A stretch of 61,397 nt of DNA from Streptomyces huasconensis (GTDB lineage: Bacteria > Actinomycetota > Actinomycetes > Streptomycetales > Streptomycetaceae), in NCBI GenBank assembly GCA_004010275.1, contig RBWT01000020.1, positions 1 through 61,397 of the forward strand, in the 5' to 3' direction. Below, piece after piece: positions 1-9,269 of this stretch. The notes under the pieces were generated by a model. It did no database searches and had not been told where the DNA came from. It saw nothing but the letters and a program-made list of their open reading frames with translations. The position numbers were made by a program, and so were the translations under genes. The first letter of the stretch is position 1; each line of letters opens with the position of its first letter.

Positions 1-72
1 CACCGGGGGCATCAGGGCCACCGGGGGCATCAGGGCCACCGGGGGCATCAGGGCCACCGGGGGCATCAGGGC
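1..72 (-). repeat. 18-bp tandem repeat (4 copies) in kinase gene
   Basis: Four perfect head-to-tail copies of an 18-bp unit lie inside the kinase coding frame. On the minus strand each encodes the hexapeptide GGPDAP. The array is cut by the window edge, so the true copy number is unknown. It encodes a flexible Pro/Gly/Asp linker after the kinase domain and is a likely site of copy-number variation. Confidence 0.9.
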
Positions 73-943
73 CGGCAGGGCCAAAGCCCACGGGCAGCGG
101 CGGCAGTTGGTTGAAGATCTCGACGAGCTCGTCGTCAGGGCCCGGCTCGGGCAGCATCTCCGCGGCGGACGCCAGCGCCTTGCGTGCGCCGATGGCGGTG
201 CGGAAGCGTGCCTGGGGGTCGGGCTGGAGCAGGGTGGCGATGACCTGCCAGACAGGTTCCGGTATGCCCTGGGGCGGGCCCGGGGTGCCGTGCTCGGCGA
301 AGCGTTCGATCAACGCCTTGGTATCCGGCTTGGCGCCCTCCAGGAGGTACAGGGCGACCAGGCCGACGGCGAAGAGATCGGCGGGGAAATCCGGCTCGGC
401 GCCCAGCATCTGCTCAGGGGCGACGTAACCCGGCGTGCCCACCACATGGTCGGTCTCGGTCAGCCGGGGCTCGCCCTTGCGCATCGAGATGCCGAAGTCG
501 GACAGCCGCAGGTGCGGGCGTCCGGAGCCGGTGGCTTCGAGCAGGATGTTGGCGGGCTTGATGTCACGGTGGACGACGCCTTCGGCGTGGACGGCCGCGA
601 GGCCCGAGAGGAGCTGGTCGAGGAGCGCGCAGACGAAGCGGGGCGGCAGCGGACCGTAGTCCCCGATGACATGGGCCAGTGAGCCACCGGCGACCAGGTC
701 CATGGTGAACAGGACCTTGTCGTCGTCGGCGGCCCAGCTGGCGGGCGCGAGCACATGGGGGTGGTCGATCCGGAGGGCCTGCTCCCGCACGAAGCGCAAC
801 AGGGCGTGTGCGTCGGTCTGTTGCAGGACCTTGGCGGCCACGTACCGGCGCCGCCGGTGGTCCCAGGCACGCCAGACCGCTCCGACTCCCCCGCGTCCGG
901 TCGGGTCGACCAGTCCGTACCGACCGGCGAAGACCTCACCCAT
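1..943 (-). CDS. Serine/threonine protein kinase (3' end outside window)
   Basis: This is a Hanks-type kinase that phosphorylates Ser/Thr residues on unknown targets. Reading from ATG at 943, residues 1-45 hold the glycine loop (GRGGVGAVW) and the AAK lysine motif. HRDIKPAN is the catalytic loop, LSDFGIS the Mg-binding DFG motif, and GTPGYVAPEQ the activation segment. After about residue 270 the sequence becomes a Pro/Gly linker ending in GGPDAP repeats. The C-terminus is off the window, so a membrane segment or sensor domain cannot be judged. It lies 49 bp beyond the end of the XRE-type gene on the same strand and is probably cotranscribed with it. This pair belongs to the core chromosome, not to the BGC. 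Confidence 0.9.
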   Translation of the reverse strand, partial: MGEVFAGRYGLVDPTGRGGVGAVWRAWDHRRRRYVAAKVLQQTDAHALLRFVREQALRIDHPHVLAPASWAADDDKVLFTMDLVAGGSLAHVIGDYGPLPPRFVCALLDQLLSGLAAVHAEGVVHRDIKPANILLEATGSGRPHLRLSDFGISMRKGEPRLTETDHVVGTPGYVAPEQMLGAEPDFPADLFAVGLVALYLLEGAKPDTKALIERFAEHGTPGPPQGIPEPVWQVIATLLQPDPQARFRTAIGARKALASAAEMLPEPGPDDELVEIFNQLPPLPVGFGPAGPDAPGGPDAPGGPDAPGGPDAPG

Positions 944-992
944 GGTCGCGCTCCGCTCCCCTTCCGGGCCGCGTGGCGGCCCGGTCGACGGC

Positions 993-1541
993 TCAGCTCT
1001 GGTGCGCCTCATAGTGGGCGACCGCGTCCGCGGTGCGCCCGGCGCCGTACACCCGGAGGAACTCTGCCAGCTCCGGGTGGGTCGGGGCGAGGGAGTCCGC
1101 GGCGTCGATAATGTCACCGGCCGCCGCGACGGAACGCAGCAGTGACTGGATCTCGCGTACCACGCGCTTGACCGTCGGTGCGCCCGAACTGGTCGTGGAC
1201 TGCGCGGTGTTGGTCAGCACCGAGCCGCCCTGGGACTTCTTGATCTCGTCCATGCGGTCGGTCGCCTCGGCGGCGCTCACGCTGCCGTCCGCGACCTGGC
1301 CTGCCAGTTCCTGGAGCAGCTGGACACGCTGGACGACCGCGGGGTTGCCGATCTTGGCGCGCTGACCGCTCATCAGCTGGGAAAGCATGGGTGCCGACAG
1401 GCCGAGGACTCCGGCCAGGCGCGCCTGGTTCAGGCCCAGATCGTCGATGAGGCGACGGAAGAGCGCCCCCAGCGGCTCCCCGTACCAGTTCCGCTGGAGC
1501 TCTCGTGCTCTCGCGGTGGTGTCCTGCTGTGCGGCGTCCAT
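993..1541 (-). CDS. XRE-type DNA-binding protein
   Basis: A 182-aa protein with an N-terminal helix-turn-helix at about residues 30-70 (LGLNQARLAGVLGLSAPMLS reads as the helix-turn-helix core). The rest is helical with no recognised catalytic motif. It resembles the conserved Streptomyces DNA-binding protein that I remember next to the kinase and tRNA-Ala in the origin-proximal region; that comparison is from memory. It probably forms an operon with the downstream kinase gene. Its target genes cannot be read from the sequence. Confidence 0.85.
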   Translation of the reverse strand: MDAAQQDTTARARELQRNWYGEPLGALFRRLIDDLGLNQARLAGVLGLSAPMLSQLMSGQRAKIGNPAVVQRVQLLQELAGQVADGSVSAAEATDRMDEIKKSQGGSVLTNTAQSTTSSGAPTVKRVVREIQSLLRSVAAAGDIIDAADSLAPTHPELAEFLRVYGAGRTADAVAHYEAHQS

Positions 1542-1641
1542 TTGCGTCTCCCCATCGCTTCCCCTAAGACCGCGGTTCGCTGCCGCGAACCACGTCGTGC
1601 ATCTTACGGAGCGTGGTCGTAGACCGGGACCCCCAATCCTT

Positions 1642-1672
1642 TTGCGAGATCCGGGGGGAGACCCGGTACTCT
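1642..1672 (+). promoter_or_regulatory. Possible promoter of tRNA-Ala
   Basis: TTGCGA at 1642-1647 and TACTCT at 1667-1672 resemble housekeeping -35 and -10 boxes, about 50 bp before the tRNA. The 19-bp spacer is longer than ideal, so this is tentative. Confidence 0.35.
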
Positions 1673-1722
1673 GGTCTGCGATGCACGCCGGGAGGTGGTT
1701 CTTCCGGTCCGGCGCATCGTTC

Positions 1723-1795
1723 GGGGCCTTAGCTCAGTTGGTAGAGCGCTGTCTTTGCATGGCAGATGTCAGGGGTTCGACTCCCCTAGGCTCCA
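1723..1795 (+). tRNA. tRNA-Ala (anticodon TGC)
   Basis: A complete cloverleaf can be drawn: a 7-bp acceptor stem with one G-U pair, a D arm with AGTTGGTA loop, an anticodon stem CTGTC/GGCAG enclosing TTTGCAT (anticodon TGC), a T arm AGGGG-TTCGACT-CCCCT, and discriminator A at 1795. CCA is not encoded. It is the last core feature before the biosynthetic cluster begins. tRNA genes are common integration sites, but no second copy of its 3' end is visible at the far border. Confidence 0.97.
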
Positions 1796-1800
1796 CGCAC

Positions 1801-1845
1801 ACACCCCTCTGACCTGCGGAAACGCGGTCAGGGGGGTGTTTTCGT
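1801..1845 (+). terminator. Rho-independent terminator after tRNA-Ala
   Basis: A 14-bp stem (1801-1814 with 1826-1839, one U-G pair) with an 11-nt loop is followed by a T-rich tail. It begins 6 bp after the tRNA. Confidence 0.85.
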
Positions 1846-2052
1846 CTTCATTTACTGTGCTGACGTGTCAACACGGCGGTGAGGACGGGCTGCGTCACAA
1901 AGGCCGCGATTCCAGGGAAGCCGAGGGTTTGCGGGTCGGTGCTGCTCTCAACAGCAGCTCACCCGACGAGAACGACGAGTTTTCCCGCGGCGACGCTGCG
2001 ATGGCCTTCGGTTGCTCACCGTGGTCATCCGCCTGGGGCCGCCGTCCGAACT

Positions 2053-2883
2053 TCAGCCTTCACGCTGGCTGCGCGAGCCGCTCAGGAAACTCGCGACCTG
2101 GCTGACGACGGGCGGTTTCAAGAAGGAGTGGTGGTCGCCCTCCACCACGGCGTGCCGTGCCCGGGTGCGGGTCAGCTCCGCCCAGCGGGCCGGGTGATCG
2201 GGGATGATCGAGTCGGTCGGGAACAGCAGCCACAGCTCGGCATCCACCATGCCGCTGGGGCGGTACTGCTCCACCGCGTGGAAGTGTGCGCGGAAGACGG
2301 TGAAGCGCCGCTCCAGGTCCTCCCGCGCAAGGGCCACGTACTGGGCCTGGCCGCGACCGAAGGTGGTCGCCAGCCAGCCCAGCGGGTCGGCGTCCGCGGA
2401 CGCCGGCATGTCCAGGCCGAGGGTGCCGGCGACGTCCTCGGCGAAGTGGGTGCGCAGTTCCGGTGACTCGGTCGCCGCCTCGACGTCCGGCATGGGGCAA
2501 GGGTCCTCGAACGGGGCGTCCATCAAGGCGGTGAACTCCACCTCAGCGCCTTGGCGCTCCAGCTCCCGCGTCATCTCGAACGCCACGATTCCGCCCATCG
2601 ACCAGCCCGCGAGCCGGTACGGCCCCTCGGGCTGCGCGGCGCGCACGGCCGCGGTGTAGCGCTCGACGATCTCCGTCAGCTTGTCGACCGGTTCGCCGTC
2701 AGAAATGCCGAACGCCTCGATACCGGTCACGGCATAGGTGCCGGCGAGACCCTTCGCCAGGGCGTTGTAGGCGCGCACGGTCCCGCCGACTGCGTGGACG
2801 AGGAAGAGCGGCGGACCATCGGCGTCCCGGCCGTTCAGCGGGACGAGGCGTGCGGGCGGTGCGGTATTCGGATGGTCATACAA
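2053..2883 (-). CDS. Discrete NRPS-type thioesterase
   Basis: An alpha/beta hydrolase of the type that ends NRPS proteins, here encoded alone. It would release or edit the assembled chain by hydrolysis or cyclisation. From a TTG start at 2883 (AGGGGG nine bases upstream) it has 276 residues. The nucleophile elbow is GWSMGG (Ser95), an Asp follows in LMDAP, and the likely catalytic His is in EGDHHSF. A longer GTG start at 2946 is open but has no Shine-Dalgarno. It is transcribed away from the rest of the cluster and marks its left border. Three copies of the cluster dyad (2981-3110) lie just upstream. Because no terminal TE domain is fused to any NRPS protein in the window, this is the best candidate for product release. 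Confidence 0.88.
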   Translation of the reverse strand: MYDHPNTAPPARLVPLNGRDADGPPLFLVHAVGGTVRAYNALAKGLAGTYAVTGIEAFGISDGEPVDKLTEIVERYTAAVRAAQPEGPYRLAGWSMGGIVAFEMTRELERQGAEVEFTALMDAPFEDPCPMPDVEAATESPELRTHFAEDVAGTLGLDMPASADADPLGWLATTFGRGQAQYVALAREDLERRFTVFRAHFHAVEQYRPSGMVDAELWLLFPTDSIIPDHPARWAELTRTRARHAVVEGDHHSFLKPPVVSQVASFLSGSRSQREG

Positions 2884-2980
2884 CTGGCTTTTCCCCCTTG
2901 CTAGTTGGGTCGGATGGGCCCAGCCCGGTCCACGAGGGCGGGCCACTGTAACGGCCTAGCCGAATTGCCCACCGTGCGTA

Positions 2981-3007
2981 CAACTGGTGTGTATTTTACG
3001 GTAGATG
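2981..3007. promoter_or_regulatory. Cluster dyad, copy 1 (one mismatch)
   Basis: CAAC-N19-GATG. The inner right flank, ACGGTAG, is identical to that of the exact copy at 8896. It lies 98 bp upstream of the thioesterase start and 64 bp from the next copy. Confidence 0.55.
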
Positions 3008-3044
3008 GAACTAAGGGCGAGTCAGCGTCTGTGGCGGTGGGCCC

Positions 3045-3071
3045 CAACCAGGCTACGAACAAAGGTAGTTG
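3045..3071. promoter_or_regulatory. Cluster dyad, copy 2 (exact)
   Basis: CAAC-N19-GTTG, exact, with right flank GGTAGTTGA. It sits between the divergent thioesterase and oxygenase genes. Confidence 0.65.
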
Positions 3072-3083
3072 AGGCGTTCACAT

Positions 3084-3110
3084 CAACGCGCCTTGTATAA
3101 GCGCCAGTTG
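3084..3110. promoter_or_regulatory. Cluster dyad, copy 3 (exact)
   Basis: CAAC-N19-GTTG, exact, with right flank GCCAGTTGGGG. It starts 39 bp after copy 2. TATAAG between the half-sites could be part of a -10 box. Confidence 0.6.
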
Positions 3111-3367
3111 GGGCGGGACACGTCGCCGGGGGCGAGCGGGTTGCTCGGCTTTGGCGGCTGAGGGAGGATCAACTACGTTTGACGCTGGGGCGCTTGTGTC
3201 CGCGCGCGTCGAGATACGGGGTTGCTGGGTCTCGGTGGACGGGGGTCGGTAGTGCGCGGTGGCAAGGTGGGTTCGGCCAAGGACGCCGAGGGGCGCGTCG
3301 CCGGAGCCCGTACGGTCGGACTCTGTACCGTAGGTCCGGGGGGCCACGGATCACCGGCCGGAGGCAC

Positions 3368-3395
3368 CAACTCCGTTGCCGCAGCAAGGCAGTTG
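3368..3395. promoter_or_regulatory. Cluster dyad variant with 20-bp spacer
   Basis: CAAC-N20-GTTGGG, one base longer than the other copies, 297 bp before the oxygenase start. The half-sites match well, but the spacing makes it a weaker call. Confidence 0.4.
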
Positions 3396-3691
3396 GGCTG
3401 CCGTGAATCGATAGCCTCACCGCCCTCCCCGCGCACCAAGCGCGCGACCCTCTGCCTGTGCGCCCAGCGCACGACGGCGCGCATCAATCGCGCCCGACAC
3501 ATCACCTCCCTTTCTACGGAAGGGGCCTCCCCTGTGCAGGGAGCCGCCTCCCGGCGCGCCCCCACAGAGCGAGCACGCGCGACTCCCGTGGACGAACCCA
3601 CGTGGCCGGGTGCTTCTTCGCGAGCCTCGGTGGATTGCGTCAGGCCCATCCGTGCCCGCAACCCCGCCGACGATGTCACTAGGAGCCCACG

Positions 3692-5122
3692 ATGACCTCT
3701 GGCCGCCCGCCCACCCATGCCCCGTATCCCTATCCCCTGTCCGCCGACGCGCTGCGAGAAGCCGTCGCACAGTACGGTGCCAACCCCGTGTACCAGGACA
3801 GCGCGGAATGGTTCAACGAAGACAATCCGTACCGGCGGCAGATGCGGCCGCAGGACCTCGGCCACCTCGATTTCAGCCGGGTTCTGCCGGCGTCGGAAAT
3901 CCTCGGCAATTCCGCCCTCGCCGCTCAGCGCCTCCTCACGTCCATCTACGAGGCGGACATGATGTACCTGCCGCCGACCGGGTTCGCCGAAAAGCGGGAG
4001 GACTTCTCCGCCTTTTACAACGCGTCGAACAGGACGCTCGGCGAGATGATCCGGCCGGCCCTGGAACGGCACGCGTACGGCTTCCTCGACGACGAAGTGC
4101 ACGTGACGGGTAAATGGACGCGCGACAGCTTCCGGTCATATCTGGAGGCCTTCGCCGAGAACCCGCCGAACGGCGATTCGCCGTCGATCCGGGCGGTCGA
4201 GAACTCCAGGGACCCGGAACGGGCCGCACGCATGTATCTGCTGCAGTTCGCCGCCGATTTCCTGTCGGAAGCCTCGCCGATGGTCCGCAACGCGCTCGGC
4301 AACTACGGAAACCCGCAGTCCGAATGGTTCAAGATCATCATCGATGAGTACGGCTACGGCGTGCACGAGACCAAGCACAGTCGGCTCTACGAGAACACCC
4401 TGGAATCGGTCGGTCTGCGGTCCGACGTGCACCACTACTGGCAGTTCTATCTGTCCAGCAGCCTGATGATGAACAACTACTTCCACTTCCTGGCGAAGAA
4501 CCACGAGAACTTCTTCCGCCACCTGGGCGCCCTGTACTACACGGAGACCGCCCTGATCGAGGACTGCCGGTCCCAGTCGAAGATGATGAGGAAGGTGTTC
4601 GGCGACTCCGCCGACGTCACGTACTTCGACGAGCACGTGCACATCGACACGCACCACAGCCGGATGGCCATCGACAAGCTGATCTGGCCCGTCATCGAAC
4701 AGTGCGGTGAGGGGGTGATCCCCGACATCGTGCGGGGCTTCGAGGAACTCCAGGCGATCAACGTGATCGCCGATCGTGACCTCGTCGATCAGATCCGCTG
4801 GATGGACGGCGAGCCCGCCGGCAAGGACCTGCACGGGCCCGTCCGGGCCGCCATCGACAGCGGCACGGTCACCGCGCCGGTGACACGCGTGGTCGAGCCC
4901 CGCGGCAAACTGACCAATACGTTCGTGCACGACGAAGACGTCCTGTGCCATGTCGTCTCCGGAACCATGAAGGTGGTCTGCGGCCTCGATTCCCACCACA
5001 TTCTGGAAGCCGGCCAGGGCATGGTGATCCCCCGACAGCGGCTGCACGGCGCCAGCATTGAGTCCGAAGAGTGCGTGTACGAGATCAATTCCGTGGGGGA
5101 CTACCGGAAATGCTTGTCGTAA
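3692..5122 (+). CDS. SznF-like diiron N-oxygenase with cupin domain
   Basis: A 476-aa protein with the SznF arrangement: helical N-terminus, central heme-oxygenase-like diiron oxidase (HDO) domain (about 130-345), and C-terminal cupin (about 395-470). SznF of streptozotocin biosynthesis hydroxylates guanidine nitrogens of N-methylarginine and then rearranges the product to an N-nitrosourea in its cupin. With a constant offset of +4 from the SznF numbering I remember, all seven HDO ligands are present: E193, E219, H229, E285, H315, D319, H322. In the cupin, two of three iron ligands are kept (H413, H452) but the first is Phe411. I infer an active guanidine or amine N-hydroxylase whose nitroso-forming rearrangement may be lost. 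The Rieske gene overlaps its 3' end. No arginine N-methyltransferase is seen nearby. Confidence 0.85.
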   Translation: MTSGRPPTHAPYPYPLSADALREAVAQYGANPVYQDSAEWFNEDNPYRRQMRPQDLGHLDFSRVLPASEILGNSALAAQRLLTSIYEADMMYLPPTGFAEKREDFSAFYNASNRTLGEMIRPALERHAYGFLDDEVHVTGKWTRDSFRSYLEAFAENPPNGDSPSIRAVENSRDPERAARMYLLQFAADFLSEASPMVRNALGNYGNPQSEWFKIIIDEYGYGVHETKHSRLYENTLESVGLRSDVHHYWQFYLSSSLMMNNYFHFLAKNHENFFRHLGALYYTETALIEDCRSQSKMMRKVFGDSADVTYFDEHVHIDTHHSRMAIDKLIWPVIEQCGEGVIPDIVRGFEELQAINVIADRDLVDQIRWMDGEPAGKDLHGPVRAAIDSGTVTAPVTRVVEPRGKLTNTFVHDEDVLCHVVSGTMKVVCGLDSHHILEAGQGMVIPRQRLHGASIESEECVYEINSVGDYRKCLS

Positions 5123-5442
5123 CGTGGGAAACGGACGGCATCGGTAATTGTGTCGTCCTCGCGGGAAAGCCGTACGTCTACGCCAGGACCACGGCAGGGG
5201 AATTCGTTCTCATGGCTCGTTGCTCGCATCGCGGCGGCCCACTGCACCTGGCCTCCTTCAGCCCCGGGACCACGCGGCTGGTGTGCCCCTGGCATTCGCG
5301 GGCGACCTCGGTCACCAAGGCGCTGCGCGCCGGTATCCCGGCGGTGCGCCGCGGCAAGCGAGTGACCGCGGTGTTCGACGTACCCGCCACCGAGAAGGCG
5401 GAAATAGAGTACCGGCCGCTGTCGCCCGACTTGGTTTGTTGA
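5110..5442 (+). CDS. Rieske [2Fe-2S] ferredoxin
   Basis: A 110-aa protein with the Rieske signature CxH (C38, H40) and CxxH (C59, H62) that binds a [2Fe-2S] cluster. It is too short to be an oxygenase and most likely carries electrons. Its ATG at 5110 lies inside the end of the SznF-like gene (13-bp overlap), so the two are translationally coupled. It is therefore the probable electron donor to that diiron enzyme. An upstream in-frame ATG at 5071 would add 13 residues and a longer overlap; I prefer 5110 because the fold begins there. Confidence 0.85.
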   Translation: MLVVTWETDGIGNCVVLAGKPYVYARTTAGEFVLMARCSHRGGPLHLASFSPGTTRLVCPWHSRATSVTKALRAGIPAVRRGKRVTAVFDVPATEKAEIEYRPLSPDLVC

Positions 5443-5559
5443 GCCAGTAGTCGGCAGGCATCTGAAGAATCTAAGGCCTCGGACACATCCGGCTGTCGAT
5501 CCCGTCCCGTGCCCATGCCCGGCCCCCCATTCGGTTCGAATCGGAAATAGGGAACTCTG

Positions 5560-8500
5560 ATGTCCGATCGCTGTGTCCATCAGCTCGTCGAAGCACAAGT
5601 TCTGGAAACGCCGGATGCCGTGGCCGTCGTCTGGGACGGCGGTACTCTCACCTACCGTGAACTCGACGAGCGGGCAGGCCGGTTCGCCGGTCTGCTGGCC
5701 GCCGAGGGCGTGCGGCAGGAGACCCTGGTCGGCGTGGCGATGGAACCGTCGCCGTTGCTCCTGGTCTCGCTGCTGGCGGTGTGGAAGGCCGGCGGGGCGT
5801 ACGTGCCCATCGACCCCGCCCTGCCGCGCAGCGTCGCCGAGACGATGATCGCCGACGCCGGGATCGCCGTGGTTGTTCTCAACGGGCCTGCTGCAGTGGA
5901 CACTTCGGGCCTGTCGGTGGTGAACCTGGACGGGCTCGATCTGGACCGGCCCCGGCCGGGGGGCGGTGACCCGTCCGGTGCACCAGTCCTCGCCTCCACA
6001 CGCACCAACAACCCGGCACTCACCAACAACCCGGCCAATCTCGCCTACTGCGTCTTCACGTCCGGTTCGACCGGTAAGCCGAAACCCGTCGTCGTGGCGC
6101 ATGCCAGCCTCGCCGCCCACGCCCGCTCCATCCGTGACGAGCTGGCGCTCGGGCCCAAGGACCGGGTCCTGCAATTCACCACCATGGGCATTGACGCCGC
6201 GCTGGAAGAGATCATCCCCGCATGGCTCGCCGGCGGCGCCGTCGTCATGCCCGCCCAGCGCCGGTTCTCCAGCTGGGAACTCACCGACATGATCGTCCGG
6301 CTCGCGGTGACGACGGTGAGCCTGCCCAGCGCCTACTGGCACCAGTGGGTGGACGACCTGACCGCCGGGCTGGTCCACCTCCCCGCCGGGCTGCGCAGCG
6401 TCTACATCGGGGGCGACAAGATCCTCGCCGCCAAACTCGACGCCTGGTACCGGGTCCCCGGAGCGGAAGCGGTCGACTGGATGGCCGGTTACGGGCCCAC
6501 GGAGACCACGATCGTCGTGGCGCTGTACCGGCCGGACAGCGCCCACAGGGAGCACCCGGCCGACCCGGACAACGCGCTGGTGCCCATCGGGCGCCCGCAC
6601 GCGAACGCCAAGATCGTCATCCTGGACGACGCACTGCGCCCGGTGCCGGACGACACCCCCGGGGACATCTGGGTGGGCGGCCCGCCGCTGGCCCGCGGCT
6701 ACCACAACGCGCCGGGCGCGACCGCCGCCCGGTTCCTTCCCGACCCCCAGGGCCCTCCGGGGGCCCGCATGTACCGTACGGGCGACCGCGGCAGCCGTCG
6801 TGCCGACGGGACGCTGGTGTTCCTCGGCCGCTCGGACCGGCAGGTCAAGATCCGCGGGCAACGCGTCGAGCCCGGCCAGGTGGAGAGCGCCCTGCACCGC
6901 TGCCGCGGGGTCAGGGACGTGGCCGTCGTCACCGCCGACGATCCGCCCTACGGCGCCCGCCTCATCGCGTACGTCGAGGCCGACGTGCCCGAGGCGGCGA
7001 TCCGCGCCGAAGCCGCCGGGCTGCTGCCCGAGGCCATGGTGCCGCAGACCATCGTGGTCATGGACCAGATCCCGCGCTCGCCGCTGAACGGCAAGGTGGC
7101 CCGCGGCCGGCTCCCCGCGGTGCGACCGCCGCGCGTCGACCACCCCGACGCGGCCGCGATGACCGCGTTGGAGCGCGTGGTCGCCTTCCTCGCCTCCGAC
7201 GTGCTCGACGGCAGGACCGTCGGGCGTGCGGAGGACCTCGTCGCGGCCGGCGGCGACTCGTTGCGGGCCCTGCAACTGCTCAGCCGGGTCTCCGAGGTGA
7301 CCGGCGTCGCCTTGACCTTCGCTCAGTTCCGGGCCGCGCCGCACGTCGCGGAGGATCGCGGCCCTGGTGCGGCAGGGCCGCGGCCAGGACGTGTCCGACG
7401 GCACGGTCGCCGCGACGGGTGACCGCGGTGACCGCATTCCTGCCTCCCGCGGGCAGCAGGCTCTGTGGTTCCTCGACCTCGTGCACCGCGGCGCGCCGAC
7501 CTACGCGATCCCGCTCGGCTATCTGATCCGGGGCCCGCTCGACCTCGACCGCCTCGACACCGCGCTGTCCGCGCTCGTCGCCCGGCACGAGGCCCTGCGC
7601 ACCGTGTTCGAGCAGCGCGACGGCACGGTCCGGCAGCACATCCGGCCCGCCGGTCCGGTGCGCACCGCACTGACCGTGGTCCCGGACCGGGCCGAGGCCT
7701 CCCGCCGGGCCATGGCCGATGCGGCGCTCCCGTTCGATCTGACCGCGGGGCCGTTGCTGCGCTCGACCTGCTTCCGCGTGAGCGCCGAGGAGCACCTGTG
7801 GCTGCTCGACGTGCACCACGCGGTGTTCGACGCCTGGTCGGTCGGAGTCTTCTGGCGCGAACTCACCGCGCTGTACGAGGGTGTGCCGCTGCCCGAGGCC
7901 ACCGTCCAGTACGGCGACGTCTCCGCCTGGCAGCAGCGCTGGCTGCGCGGCGCGGAGGCGGACCAGCAGCGTGCGTACTGGCGTACCCGGCTCGACGGGT
8001 GCCCGCCGGCCATCGCGCCCGGTTCCCCGTGCGGAACCGGCACCAACGGGTTCGCGGTGCCGTTGCCGCCCGGCGCCGTCGCCCCGGCCGACGTGGAGCG
8101 CGTCGCCGGGGCGTACGGGACCACCGCCTTCACCGTGCTGCTCGCCGCCTTCATGGCGCGCTCCACCGCACGGGCGGCGGCGACGACATCGTGGTCGGCG
8201 TGGTGATGGCCTGCCGGAACCGACCCGGCACCGAGGACGTGATCGGCTACCTGGCGAACACGGTCCCGGTCCGGGTGCACTTCGCCGAGGGCATGCGGTT
8301 CGGTGAACTGATCGCGCGCACCGACGCGGGGCTGACCGAGGCCCTGACCCACCAGGAGCTGCCGCTCGCCGACATGGTGGAGAGCCTGGAGCGGCGCGGC
8401 GGAGGCGGACAGAGCCCGCTGTTCCACACGACCTTCTCGTTGCAGTCCACACCGCTGGACGACCAGGCCGGCATCGAGGGGCTCGACATCACCGAGCACT

Positions 8501-8721
8501 TCGTGCACACGGGCACCGCGCGGGTCGCGCTGAGCCTGATGATGCGGCAGGGCAGGGAGGGGCTGGTCGGTGAGATCGAATACGCGGCGGCCAGGTTCGA
8601 CCAGGCATCGGCGCGGCAATGGCAGAGCGGCCTGCTGGCGCTCACGGCGGCCGGTCTGGCGGACCCCGATTCTCCGGTCGGTCATTTGCCGCTCACAGCC
8701 GCCGACGGCCCCGATGAATGA
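5560..8721 (+). CDS. NRPS protein A-PCP-C (two apparent single-base frameshifts)
   Basis: Selects and activates an amino acid, holds it on a carrier and condenses it onward. The A domain (about 1-500) has FTSGSTGKPKP, YGPTETT, YRTGDR and the final-core lysine in PLNGKV. The PCP (about 530-600) has GGDSL. The C domain (about 625-1053) has HHAVFDAWS, with the HHxxxD core intact. My hand-read specificity code is D-A-E-A-Y-G-G-I-V; Glu at position 239 often goes with a basic side chain, but I cannot assign a substrate. The frame breaks near 7350 (one extra base at the PCP end) and near 8160 (one missing base in the C domain). The two cancel, giving one protein of about 1053 aa. This is a probable sequencing error. 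Confidence 0.85.
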
Positions 8722-8895
8722 TCACCGGTATGCATCACCGGGACATGTCAATTCCCTGCCGTGGTGCTGCCGGTATGGCTGAGATGTACGTGCCACGCCA
8801 CCCAAAGGGGGGCGCGACGCGTCGCATGCGTTCGCGCCGGGGCGGGAATTCTCCGGACAGTCCACTCCGGCGAGACCCGAACAGCACCACTGCCC

Positions 8896-8922
8896 CAACA
8901 GCCCTGTGCGCAACGGTAGTTG
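8896..8922. promoter_or_regulatory. Cluster dyad, copy 4 (exact)
   Basis: CAAC-N19-GTTG, exact, with the extended halves CCCAAC and GTTGGG. It lies 110 bp upstream of the free PCP gene and just before a possible promoter. A decayed duplicate of this whole block occurs near 13644-13917. Confidence 0.7.
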
Positions 8923-8926
8923 GGTC

Positions 8927-8956
8927 TTGTTCCGCGCGCGGCGGGCTGTATAGCAT
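8927..8956 (+). promoter_or_regulatory. Possible promoter of PCP/oxygenase operon
   Basis: TTGTTC (8927-8932), an 18-bp spacer and TAGCAT (8951-8956). The aligned decayed copy near 13.7 kb keeps TACTAT at the -10 position, which supports this box. Confidence 0.4.
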
Positions 8957-9005
8957 GATGCGGACTCAGCGGGTCTGCCGAATGAGCGGGGGTAGTCGGT
9001 CAGCC

Positions 9006-9269
9006 ATGCCGGTGCAAGAGCAGGAAATCTCCCGTATCTGGGCCGAAGTCATCGGCATCCCGGACGCGGATATTCACACCAATTTCTTCGATCTTGGCGG
9101 CCACTCATTGCAGCTGATGGCCCTTGCCGACCGTCTCAGCCGACAATTGGGCATCGAGGCCGACATTGTCGCGTTGATGGAGCATCCGACGGTGGCCGAT
9201 TTCACGGAGCACGTGAACAGCGTGGAGACGACCGCCGGCGACGCCGACCCCACGCGCCCCCGCCCCTAG
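9006..9269 (+). CDS. Free-standing peptidyl carrier protein
   Basis: An 87-aa carrier domain with FFDLGGHSLQ; Ser34 is the phosphopantetheine site. It would hold an aminoacyl or peptidyl thioester supplied by a separate adenylation domain. I chose ATG 9006 because the carrier fold starts there; in-frame ATGs at 8955 and 8982 are possible. It lies 98 bp before the SyrP-like oxygenase, which may act on the amino acid loaded here or on the next protein. A decayed paralog sits at 13750-13917. Confidence 0.85.
   Translation: MPVQEQEISRIWAEVIGIPDADIHTNFFDLGGHSLQLMALADRLSRQLGIEADIVALMEHPTVADFTEHVNSVETTAGDADPTRPRP

Larger units (their letters stand above)
2884..3691. other. Long divergent promoter region
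   Basis: About 800 bp with no convincing gene lie between the thioesterase (minus) and the diiron oxygenase (plus). Short open frames here lack both Shine-Dalgarno sequences and recognisable protein sequence. The region holds four copies of the CAAC-N19/20-GTTG dyad, listed separately. It is locally A+T richer around 2985-3010. AGGAG six bases before ATG 3692 serves the oxygenase. Confidence 0.6.

Noticed and set aside
3170..3196. CAAC-N19-CTTG in the left promoter region
   Set aside because: One mismatch and no flanking similarity to the other copies. A chance match is plausible in an 800-bp gap.
3078..3695. Several open frames of 70-160 codons in the gap before the diiron oxygenase
   Set aside because: They overlap one another on both strands, lack ribosome binding sites and have composition typical of random high-GC frames.
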